Positions 1 through 5,161 of a stretch of 5,161 nt of DNA are shown here, in pieces. A program made the translations under genes and the position numbers. The DNA lies in assembly GCA_028703745.1 (NCBI GenBank), contig JAQVME010000123.1, forward strand, positions 1 through 5,161, written 5' to 3'. Each line of letters starts with the position of its first letter. Position 1 is the stretch's first letter. Under the pieces are notes generated by a model, which saw only the letters and a list, made by a program, of their open reading frames with translations, was not told the DNA's origin and ran no database searches. Source of the DNA: Clostridia bacterium (GTDB lineage Bacteria; Bacillota; Clostridia; Christensenellales; DTU072).

Positions 1-943
1 GAGGCACACCTAGACCCGCGATAACGCGCGTCGTGCATATCGAGCCGGGGCCCATTCCCACCTTGATGATGTCTGCGCCGACCTTTATTAGGTCTCTGGT
101 GGCGGCAGCCGTGGCTACGTTTCCGGCGATAAGGGGTAAGTCGGGATACATATTCTTTATTTTCCGTACGGTGTCCAGCACGCCCTGAGAATGCCCGTGG
201 GCGTTATCTACGGCGATGATATCGACTTTTGCGTCGCGCAGAGCCTTGACTCTGTCAAGAGCGTTGAGACCAACGCCGACGGCGGCGCCGACAAGCAGTC
301 TGCCGTTTTTGTCCTTTGCGGAACTGGGGTACTGTATGGATTTCTCAATGTCTTTTATGGTGATAAGACCTTTGAGGTTGAAGTGCTTGTCAACGATAGG
401 CAGCTTCTCTATTCTGTGCTTGCCGAGAATGCGTTGCGCCTCCTCGAGCGTGGTGCCTTCGGGCGCAGTAATAAGGTTGTCTTTCGTCATGATATTGCCG
501 ATAGGCTGGTCAAAATTCGTTTCGAAGCGCAAATCCCTATTCGTTAGTATGCCGACAAGCCTTGGACCTTGAGTTATGGGTACGCCGCTTATTTTGTATT
601 TTTGCATGAGCTCAAGCGCGTCCGTCACACGGTGTTCAGGAGATAAAAAGAAAGGATCCGTAATGACCCCGTGTTCGCTTCTTTTTACTTTGTCGACATG
701 AATAGCCTGCTCGTCAATGGAAAGATTTTTGTGAATAATGCCGAGACCGCCTTCTCTCGCCATAGCTATGGCAAGCTTGCATTCGGTCACGGTGTCCATC
801 GCGGCGCTGATGATGGGAATCTGCAGCGTTATATCCTTGGTCAGTTTTGTGGAAAGGTTTACGTTTTTGGGTACTACCGTGGAATGGTTCGGTATAAGTA
901 GCACGTCATCAAATGTTAGACCTTCTTTCAAAATTTTTGCCAT
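1..943 (-). CDS. guaB: IMP dehydrogenase, N-terminal 314 codons (truncated by window edge)
   Basis: IMP dehydrogenase oxidises IMP to XMP with NAD+, the committed cytosolic step of guanine nucleotide synthesis. The protein opens MAKILKEGLTFDDVLLIP, a classic GuaB start, with the barrel segment PIISAAMDTVTE at about residues 43-54. Two CBS domains follow at about 93-150 and 151-205. The barrel then resumes with VGAAVGVG (218-225), an NAD-site segment DNAHGHS (246-252), AGNVAT (273-278) and the IMP/catalytic loop GMGPGSICTTR (296-306). The catalytic nucleophile is Cys303 (E. coli Cys305). The reading frame runs off the left edge right after AGLGVP. About 170 C-terminal residues, including the mobile flap, lie outside, judged against the usual length of about 485. 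The ATG at 943-941 has AAGGAG six bases upstream. The CBS pair is retained, so this is the full-size regulated form. One oddity is Asn247, where the family normally has Ser or Thr after the Asp. Confidence 0.97.
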   Translation of the reverse strand, partial: MAKILKEGLTFDDVLLIPNHSTVVPKNVNLSTKLTKDITLQIPIISAAMDTVTECKLAIAMAREGGLGIIHKNLSIDEQAIHVDKVKRSEHGVITDPFFLSPEHRVTDALELMQKYKISGVPITQGPRLVGILTNRDLRFETNFDQPIGNIMTKDNLITAPEGTTLEEAQRILGKHRIEKLPIVDKHFNLKGLITIKDIEKSIQYPSSAKDKNGRLLVGAAVGVGLNALDRVKALRDAKVDIIAVDNAHGHSQGVLDTVRKIKNMYPDLPLIAGNVATAAATRDLIKVGADIIKVGMGPGSICTTRVIAGLGVP

Positions 944-949
944 TTGTTA

Positions 950-955
950 CTCCTT
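950..955 (-). promoter_or_regulatory. Ribosome binding site of guaB
   Basis: Read on the minus strand this is AAGGAG, six bases before the ATG at 943-941. It fixes the guaB start together with the conserved N-terminal residues. Confidence 0.85.
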
Positions 956-979
956 TTTTCTCATCAAGATATTTTATTA

Positions 980-1008
980 ATTATAGAGCCGCGGCAAATA
1001 TTTGTCAA
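980..1008 (-). promoter_or_regulatory. Perfect consensus sigma-70/sigma-A promoter for guaB
   Basis: On the minus strand TTGACA (1008-1003) and TATAAT (985-980) are separated by exactly 17 bases, a full match to the vegetative consensus. Transcription should start near 973, giving a leader of about 30 bases. The spacer contains an 8-bp GC palindrome, GCCGCGGC (988-995), which stands out in an AT-rich region. Whether it is an operator cannot be told from sequence alone. No riboswitch-sized leader is present. Confidence 0.85.
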
Positions 1009-1010
1009 TG

Positions 1011-1048
1011 AAAAAAAGACAAAAAAGAGATGTGAGAAAATAATTAAA
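1011..1048. promoter_or_regulatory. Phased A-tracts behind the guaB promoter (UP-element-like)
   Basis: Runs of A occur at 1011-1017, 1021-1026, 1037-1040 and 1045-1048. The first two starts are 10 bases apart, close to one helical turn. On the minus strand they are T-tracts directly upstream of the guaB -35 box, where an UP element or bent DNA would sit. They also lie upstream of the pckG promoter, so the tract could serve both divergent promoters. The role is inferred; the A-runs are seen. Confidence 0.4.
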
Positions 1049-1072
1049 AGAGACATATACTATAGAAAATAA

Positions 1073-1101
1073 TTGCATGAATTGTTCCGTTATGGTATAA
1101 T
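1073..1101 (+). promoter_or_regulatory. Probable pckG promoter with extended -10
   Basis: TATAAT at 1096-1101 is preceded by TGG, forming the extended -10 element TGnTATAAT at 1093-1101. A weak -35, TTGCAT (3 of 6 matches), lies at 1073-1078 with a 17-base spacer. An extended -10 usually compensates for such a weak -35. Transcription would start near 1108, leaving a leader of about 45 bases. A second TATAAT at 1119-1124 is less likely, because it would start transcription only about 7 bases before the ribosome binding site and has no -35. Confidence 0.65.
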
Positions 1102-1137
1102 CAATTCAATTCATTAGTTATAATGGGAAATTTTTGC

Positions 1138-1144
1138 AAAGGAG
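1138..1144 (+). promoter_or_regulatory. Ribosome binding site of pckG, decides the start
   Basis: AAAGGAG lies eight bases before the ATG at 1153. An in-frame ATG at 1123 would place this site inside the coding region and add ten residues that do not look like the family, so 1153 is the better start. Confidence 0.85.
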
Positions 1145-1152
1145 ATAAACTT

Positions 1153-2934
1153 ATGACCAACAACCAATTTATACTAAATTTCGTTAAAAAGTATCAGGAC
1201 TTGTTCCAGCCGGACAACGTAGTTTGGATAGACGCCAGCAAGCAGCAATCAAAAGAGCTGACAAGCGAGGGCATAGCGACGGGAGAGCTGAAGAAGCTAA
1301 ACAACAAGCTGCTTCCGGGTTGCGTATACCACAGAACCGCCGTAAACGACGTAGCCAGGGTTGAACACGCCACTTATATTTGCTCGAAAGACAAAGAGAA
1401 TGCCGGACCCACCAACAACTGGATGGATCCGCAGGAATGCTACGCCAAGCTTGACGGCATTGCCAAGGGCTCCATGAAGGGCAGAACGATGTATGTTATT
1501 CCGTTCTCAATGGGCAAAATCGGCTCACCATTCGCAAAATACGGCATAGAACTTACCGACAGCATATATGTCGTACTCAATATGCTCATCATGACGAGGG
1601 TATCCCCTAAGGTTCTCGACAAGATAGGCGATACCGACAATTATGTCAAGTGCATCCACGCAAAAGTCAACATCGACGAAAAGAACAGATATATCTGCCA
1701 TTTCCCCGAAGACAACACCATATATTCCATAAATAGCGGCTACGGCGGCAACGTGCTGCTGGGCAAAAAGTGCTTTGCGTTGCGTATTGCCTCTTTCCAA
1801 GGCTGGAAGGAAGGCTGGATGGCTGAGCATATGCTCATACTCGGCGTAGAAAAACCCAACGGCGAAGTAAAATATATCTGCGGCGCCTTCCCGTCTGCTT
1901 GCGGCAAAACAAATCTCGCTATGCTTATTCCTCCCGATTATTATACGGAGAAGGGCTACAAGATTTGGACAGTAGGCGACGATATAGCCTGGATAAGAAA
2001 GGGCAGAGGCGGACAGCTTTATGCCATAAATCCCGAGAACGGCTTCTTTGGCGTGGCACCCGGCACTAACCGCAAAACCAATCCCAACGCGCTGGCTTCG
2101 ACAAGGCGCAATACCATATTCACTAACGTTGCTTACAACAAAGCAGACAAGACGGTATGGTGGGAAGGACTTGACCAGCCCGCGCCCACGAACGCAGAGG
2201 ACTGGAAGGGCAACAAATGGACGGAAGGCAAGCTTGACGACAACGGCAAGAAGATTCCCGGCGCCAACCCCAACAGCCGTTTCACGGCTCCCATAAAGAA
2301 CTGTCCCTGCCTCAGCAAAGAGTTCGAAAATCCGAAGGGTGTGCCCATATCGGCTATCGTATTCGGCGGCAGAAGAGCCAAGGCGGCTCCGCTTGTGTAT
2401 CAGGCGAGAGATTGGAAGCACGGCGTATTCGTCGGTTCCATTATGGCGAGCGAGACCACGGCGGCGGCAAGCGGCGCAGTCGGTGTTGTAAGACACGACC
2501 CTATGGCGATGCTGCCTTTCTGCGGTTATCATATGGGCGATTATTTCCAGCATTGGCTTGACGTAGGCAAGAAGGTCAAGAACCAGCCCAAGATTTTCAA
2601 CGTAAACTGGTTCAGAACCGACGAAAACGGCAAGTTCATCTGGCCCGGCTTCGGCGATAATATGAGAGTGCTCGACTGGATTATTTCGCGTTGTGAAGGC
2701 ACTGTGGATGCCGTCGAGACACCTATCGGCTTTCTTCCTAAGCCTGAGGACATCAACCTCGAAGGTTTGGATTTCCCCATGGAGAAGCTAGAGCAGATAC
2801 TCGACGTGGACAAAGCCACCTGGCTCAACGAAGTGGCAGATATCACCGAATTCTATAAGAAGTTCGGCGACAGATTGCCTAGAGAATTGACAAAGCAACT
2901 CAAGGAACTCAAGAAGAAAGTAAAGACGCTATAA
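1153..2934 (+). CDS. pckG: Phosphoenolpyruvate carboxykinase, GTP-dependent
   Basis: This cytosolic enzyme interconverts oxaloacetate + GTP and PEP + CO2 + GDP. It can serve gluconeogenesis or, in anaerobes, CO2-fixing PEP carboxylation. The 593-residue length is normal for the GTP family (about 600). Visible landmarks, with rat-enzyme equivalents: Arg69 in VARVEHAT (Arg87); Tyr197 in GYGGN (Tyr235); metal ligands Lys206, His226 and Asp277 (Lys244, His264, Asp311); P-loop FPSACGKTN at 246-254 with active-site Cys250 (Cys288); GDDIAW with Asp276/Asp277; NSRF at 374-377; FGGRR at 404-408; omega-loop lid SETTAAASG starting at 433; guanine pocket NWFR and WPGFGDN (485-503). No key residue is missing. 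The start is the ATG behind AAAGGAG; the in-frame ATG at 1123 is rejected. It is transcribed divergently from guaB, has its own promoter, and ends at a strong terminator 30 bases after the stop, so it is probably monocistronic. Confidence 0.97.
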   Translation: MTNNQFILNFVKKYQDLFQPDNVVWIDASKQQSKELTSEGIATGELKKLNNKLLPGCVYHRTAVNDVARVEHATYICSKDKENAGPTNNWMDPQECYAKLDGIAKGSMKGRTMYVIPFSMGKIGSPFAKYGIELTDSIYVVLNMLIMTRVSPKVLDKIGDTDNYVKCIHAKVNIDEKNRYICHFPEDNTIYSINSGYGGNVLLGKKCFALRIASFQGWKEGWMAEHMLILGVEKPNGEVKYICGAFPSACGKTNLAMLIPPDYYTEKGYKIWTVGDDIAWIRKGRGGQLYAINPENGFFGVAPGTNRKTNPNALASTRRNTIFTNVAYNKADKTVWWEGLDQPAPTNAEDWKGNKWTEGKLDDNGKKIPGANPNSRFTAPIKNCPCLSKEFENPKGVPISAIVFGGRRAKAAPLVYQARDWKHGVFVGSIMASETTAAASGAVGVVRHDPMAMLPFCGYHMGDYFQHWLDVGKKVKNQPKIFNVNWFRTDENGKFIWPGFGDNMRVLDWIISRCEGTVDAVETPIGFLPKPEDINLEGLDFPMEKLEQILDVDKATWLNEVADITEFYKKFGDRLPRELTKQLKELKKKVKTL

Positions 2935-2963
2935 TTACCCAAAACCTCATTTTTACAAACTTC

Positions 2964-2989
2964 AAAGACCGCCGTCACGGCGGTCTTTT
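2964..2989 (+). terminator. Rho-independent terminator after pckG
   Basis: AAAGACCGCCG (2964-2974) and CGGCGGTCTTT (2978-2988) form an 11-bp perfect stem with a TCA loop; the right arm runs into TTTT (2986-2989). The T-tract is short but the stem is very GC-rich. It lies 29 bases past the pckG stop and just before the promoter of the next operon, so it insulates the two units. Confidence 0.85.
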
Positions 2990-3004
2990 GTATGAACGTG
3001 CCCA

Positions 3005-3033
3005 TTGACAATTATTACCTGGTACCTTATAAT
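3005..3033 (+). promoter_or_regulatory. Perfect consensus promoter placing transcription start at the tcdA ATG
   Basis: TTGACA (3005-3010), a 17-base spacer and TATAAT (3028-3033) match the vegetative consensus at every position. The usual start, six to eight bases past the -10, falls at 3039-3041, on the ATG at 3040. There is room for neither a leader nor a ribosome binding site, so the mRNA is predicted to be leaderless. Confidence 0.85.
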
Positions 3034-3039
3034 CGGATT

Positions 3040-3726
3040 ATGCAGACCATACAAACAAGAACGCAAAAACTCATAGGCTCTTCGGCAGTAGAAAAACTCG
3101 CCCGGGCAAGTATAATCGTGTTCGGACTCGGAGGAGTGGGCTCCTTCGTCGTCGAAGCTTTGGCGCGGGCTGGTGTAGCAACGCTCGGCATTGTCGACAA
3201 TGATACCATCAATGTCACCAACATAAACCGTCAGCTTATTGCCCTCCATTCTACGTTGGGCAAAAAAAAGACCGACGTCGAGGCAGAACGGCTGTATGAC
3301 ATTAATCCGACAATAAACGTCATAAAATATGATATGTTTTATAACGGTGAAACTGCCGACGGCATTGATTTGTCGGCGTACGGTTATGTCGTGGACGCCA
3401 TAGACACCGTCGCTTCAAAACTACTTATTATCGAACGGGCGCAGGCGCTTCATATTCCCGTAATAAGCAGTATGGGTACCGGAAACAAGCTTAACCCCGC
3501 TTCTTTTGAGATAGCCGATATCTACTCAACATCGGTGTGTCCGTTAGCTAGGGTTATGAGAACCGAGCTAAAAAAGCGGGGCGTTCAGAAGCTCAAGGTG
3601 CTGTATTCGAGGGAGGAGCCTACCCTGAAGAGCCGCGAACCGGCAAGCATTTCTTTTGTTCCGGGCAGCGCAGGACTGCTTATTGCCTCGGAAGTAATAA
3701 AGGATATTATCGGAGAAAAAAAATGA
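3040..3726 (+). CDS. tcdA: TcdA-type tRNA threonylcarbamoyladenosine dehydratase (E1-like, ThiF family)
   Basis: TcdA uses ATP to cyclise t6A at position 37 of ANN-decoding tRNAs into ct6A. The 228-residue protein shows the E1-like Rossmann fold: GLGGVG at 29-34, Asp53 for the ATP ribose, the NINRQ motif (61-65, Arg64), Lys77 for the phosphates, and DAIDT at 119-123. The SMG segment and C-terminal FVPGSAGLLIASEVIKDI also match the B. subtilis YrvM pattern as I recall it. There is only one cysteine (Cys167) and no CxxC zinc site, which argues against MoeB/ThiF-type sulfur-carrier adenylyltransferases. It is shorter than YrvM (about 254) and E. coli TcdA (about 268), mainly through a reduced linker before the last helix. 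The start is 3040. An in-frame ATG at 2992 lies upstream of a perfect promoter and beside the preceding terminator, so it should not be transcribed from this promoter. The stop overlaps the next start (ATGA). Confidence 0.9.
   Translation: MQTIQTRTQKLIGSSAVEKLARASIIVFGLGGVGSFVVEALARAGVATLGIVDNDTINVTNINRQLIALHSTLGKKKTDVEAERLYDINPTINVIKYDMFYNGETADGIDLSAYGYVVDAIDTVASKLLIIERAQALHIPVISSMGTGNKLNPASFEIADIYSTSVCPLARVMRTELKKRGVQKLKVLYSREEPTLKSREPASISFVPGSAGLLIASEVIKDIIGEKK
3712..3715 (+). promoter_or_regulatory. Ribosome binding site of the flavoprotein gene, inside tcdA
   Basis: GGAG sits within the last codons of tcdA, seven bases before the ATG at 3723. Together with the ATGA overlap it indicates translational coupling and supports the chosen start. 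Confidence 0.7.
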
Positions 3727-4826
3727 CACACGATTTAATAATTATTGGAGCTGGAGCCGCGGGACTGGCGGCCGCCAACGAAGCCGAAAGCAGAGGACTG
3801 CATTATATCGTGCTTGAGGCCGCGCCCAAACCCGGCAAAAAGCTGCTTGCCACCGGCAACGGCAAGGGTAACCTATGCAACATTGAAGGGGGCAAAAGAT
3901 TTTACAATACCGATTTTGTCGAATACGTTCTCAACGTCTATACTCCGCAGTATATTATTCATTATTTCGAGGGGCTGGGCTTAAAAACCAAACTTATGGA
4001 TAAGAGAGTGTATCCCCACACCGAAAGCAGCTCGACGGTGCTCGACATACTTTTGAAGAATGCTTACGACAAGATTATTACAAATTACAGAGTAAAAAAA
4101 ATAGAAAAGGTCGACGGCTTATTCGTTATAAATGACGAGCATTACTCGGAAAACGTGCTTTTTTGCACCGGCTCGAATGCCACCTCGGGAAGCGACAGTC
4201 TGTCGTTGCTTTTGCCTTTCGGACACAGAATAAAACCTTTTGCGCCGGCGCTGGTTCCTCTCGTGACGGAAATTAGATATCTGAAAGGATTGTCGGGAAT
4301 AAGAGTCAAGGCAAGAGCAAGGCTGCTCGAAAGCGGCAGAGAAGTGGCGCAACAGGACGGTGAGGTGCTTTTCAAGGACAACGGCATAAGCGGTATTGCT
4401 GTCTTTATGTTGTCAACATATATATCACGTTCGCCGGGAGATTATACGGTGTCGCTTGACCTTGCTTACGACATAACCGAACAGCATATTGCCGATTTTC
4501 CTATTGAAGGCATACTTCGCAGGGAGCTTGCCGCAAATGTCTTGAAGCAGGCGAAGGATTCGGGCAGAAGCAAAGAAAGAACCATAAAGGATTTCCGCAT
4601 CAAGGTGCTGTCTGTCGGTGATATCAAGCACGCGCAGGTCTGCACGGGCGGACTACTGACCGAGGATTTCAACAAGATAACGCTCGAATCCAAGCTGGTT
4701 AAGGGCTTGTACGCCGCGGGCGAAGCGTTGAATGTCGACGGGGAGTGCGGCGGGTACAACCTTCACTGGGCGTTTGCATCGGCGATTAATGCAGTATCAA
4801 AACTTCCTTTAGGAATAGGGCAATAA
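3723..4826 (+). CDS. BaiN/HI0933-family FAD-dependent oxidoreductase
   Basis: This is a flavoprotein of the HI0933/YhiN/BaiN family (PF03486-like). Most members have no known substrate; C. scindens BaiN acts in bile acid 7-dehydroxylation, but family membership alone does not imply that role here. The N-terminus has a dinucleotide-binding motif IIGAGAAGLAAA (residues 7-18) with Glu32 at the end of strand 2 to bind the FAD ribose. The family signature GKKLLATGNG follows at 38-47. The central LFKDNGISG matches the usual LFTHxGxSG pattern, and the C-terminal FAD segment reads GLYAAGEALNVDGECGGYNLHWA (328-350, two motifs joined). At 367 residues it is somewhat shorter than the usual 390-410. The loop after GNG reads KGNLCN where most members have RCNLTN, so the conserved Arg-Cys is lost. 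It is cotranscribed with tcdA through a 4-base overlap. No signal peptide or membrane segment is seen, so it should be cytosolic. Confidence 0.88.
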   Translation: MTHDLIIIGAGAAGLAAANEAESRGLHYIVLEAAPKPGKKLLATGNGKGNLCNIEGGKRFYNTDFVEYVLNVYTPQYIIHYFEGLGLKTKLMDKRVYPHTESSSTVLDILLKNAYDKIITNYRVKKIEKVDGLFVINDEHYSENVLFCTGSNATSGSDSLSLLLPFGHRIKPFAPALVPLVTEIRYLKGLSGIRVKARARLLESGREVAQQDGEVLFKDNGISGIAVFMLSTYISRSPGDYTVSLDLAYDITEQHIADFPIEGILRRELAANVLKQAKDSGRSKERTIKDFRIKVLSVGDIKHAQVCTGGLLTEDFNKITLESKLVKGLYAAGEALNVDGECGGYNLHWAFASAINAVSKLPLGIGQ

Positions 4827-4975
4827 GGTTTTACGATCAGTCGCAAAGTCTTGCTTTGCTTGACCTTGGTCGAAATTATAAAGCGAACCCTAATCTTTCA
4901 TTATTTATCCAAAACTTTGGGATTCACATCAGCGGGAGTCTTTTTGGATTTCTTAATTTCGTGCGGTTCCCCACA
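4827..4975. other. Non-coding stretch after the operon, with weak dyads
   Basis: No convincing gene or RNA gene is seen. It contains several short dyads. GCAAAG (4843-4848) and CTTTGC (4854-4859) form a 6-bp hairpin 17 bases past the flavoprotein stop. It has no T-tract, so it is at best a weak terminator. ATCCAAAA (4907-4914) is inverted as TTTTGGAT (4942-4949). GCGGTT (4963-4968) can pair with AACCGC (4978-4983) at the start of the repeat region. No standard T-tracted terminator for the tcdA operon is visible. Confidence 0.5.
4843..4859 (+). terminator. Weak hairpin after the flavoprotein gene, possible 3' end
   Basis: A 6-bp stem, GCAAAG/CTTTGC, encloses the loop TCTTG. There is no run of T after it, so calling it a terminator rests mainly on its position 17 bases past the stop codon. 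Confidence 0.2.
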
Positions 4976-5030
4976 CAAACCGCTATATAAGAAGAGCAAC
5001 ACTACAAGGGCTAACCCAACGGCGCAAACC
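4976..5030. repeat. Decayed first copy of the tandem repeat
   Basis: CAAACCGCTATATAAG (4976-4991) differs from the array core CAAACCGCTATACAAG by one base. It lies 60 bases before the next copy, against 46 within the array. The rest of the unit is diverged, but CTACAAGGGCTAACCC and AACGGC at 5003-5023 still resemble the end of the partial copy at 5123-5161. An extra GCAAACC at 5024-5030 precedes the first intact unit by one 11-base step. This looks like an old edge unit. Confidence 0.65.
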
Positions 5031-5161
5031 GAACGCAAACCGCTATACAAGGGGAACGGCAACCGCCGACACCCCCGAACGCAAACCGCTATACAAGGGG
5101 AACGGCAACCGCCGACACCCCCGAACGCAAACCGCTATACAAGGGGGCAACCGCCAACGGC
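5031..5161. repeat. 46-bp tandem repeat array with nested hairpins, cut by window edge
   Basis: Two identical 46-bp units (5031-5076 and 5077-5122) are followed by a third, variant unit (5123-5161) that reaches the window end. Each unit begins GAACGCAAACCGCTATACAA. Each full unit then has GGGG, CGGC, loop AACC, GCCG, CCCC in order, which can fold as an outer GGGG/CCCC stem around an inner CGGC/GCCG stem (unit 1: 5051-5054 with 5072-5075, 5057-5060 with 5065-5068). The third unit lacks AACG after GGGG; it keeps a shorter GGC/GCC hairpin around the same AACC loop and has a different end. There are no unique spacers, so this is not CRISPR. The period is not a multiple of three, so it is unlikely to encode a repeat protein. 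The function is unknown. Confidence 0.93.

Noticed and set aside
191..980. Plus-strand open frames opposite guaB
   Set aside because: They lie antisense to a clearly conserved IMP dehydrogenase, have no ribosome binding sites and resemble no family I recognise.
1119..1124. Second TATAAT as the pckG promoter
   Set aside because: It has no -35 at the proper spacing and would leave almost no leader before the ribosome binding site.
1123..1152. Longer pckG start at 1123
   Set aside because: It would put AAAGGAG inside the gene, has no site of its own, and overlaps a TATAAT; the ten extra residues are not family-like.
1525..2553. 342-residue minus-strand open frame opposite pckG
   Set aside because: It is a shadow of the highly conserved PEP carboxykinase frame; its Cys/Arg/Tyr-rich composition is typical of an antisense reading and it has no start signals.
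2992..3039. Longer tcdA start at 2992
   Set aside because: It lies against the pckG terminator and upstream of a perfect promoter for this gene, and has no proper ribosome binding site.
4860..4890. tRNA or attachment site near TTGACC/GGTCGAA
   Set aside because: Only a short dyad with a 2-base loop; no cloverleaf arms or anticodon stem can be built around it.
4976..5161. CRISPR array
   Set aside because: Whole 46-bp units repeat head to tail with no unique spacers and there are no cas genes.

Overview
The window looks like chromosomal housekeeping DNA from a low-to-mid-GC bacterium, most likely an uncultured Clostridia-like Firmicute. This is inferred from strong AGGAG-type ribosome binding sites, near-perfect vegetative promoters, a YrvM-like TcdA and a GTP-type PEP carboxykinase of the anaerobe kind. 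The placement is a judgement from protein style, not from a search.

Layout. (1) 1-943, minus strand: the N-terminal two thirds of IMP dehydrogenase (guaB), cut off by the left edge just after the catalytic-cysteine loop. (2) 944-1152: a divergent AT-rich control region with a perfect consensus promoter for guaB, phased A-tracts behind it, and an extended -10 promoter for the next gene. (3) 1153-2934, plus: a full-length GTP-dependent PEP carboxykinase (pckG), followed by a strong rho-independent terminator at 2964-2989. (4) 3005-4826, plus: a two-gene operon of a compact tcdA-type E1-like enzyme (3040-3726) and a BaiN/HI0933-type flavoprotein (3723-4826), joined by an ATGA overlap. A perfect TTGACA-17-TATAAT promoter sits so close to tcdA that its mRNA should be leaderless. 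(5) 4827-5161: no convincing gene. It ends in a 46-bp tandem repeat whose units can each fold into a nested hairpin, and the array runs off the right edge.

Functionally, guaB makes guanine nucleotides, pckG links oxaloacetate and PEP using GTP/GDP, and tcdA modifies ANN-decoding tRNAs. The flavoprotein's substrate cannot be read from the sequence. The least ordinary parts are the predicted leaderless start of tcdA and the structured 46-bp repeat array with its decayed left copy. I found no defence system, mobile-element gene, CRISPR array or RNA gene.
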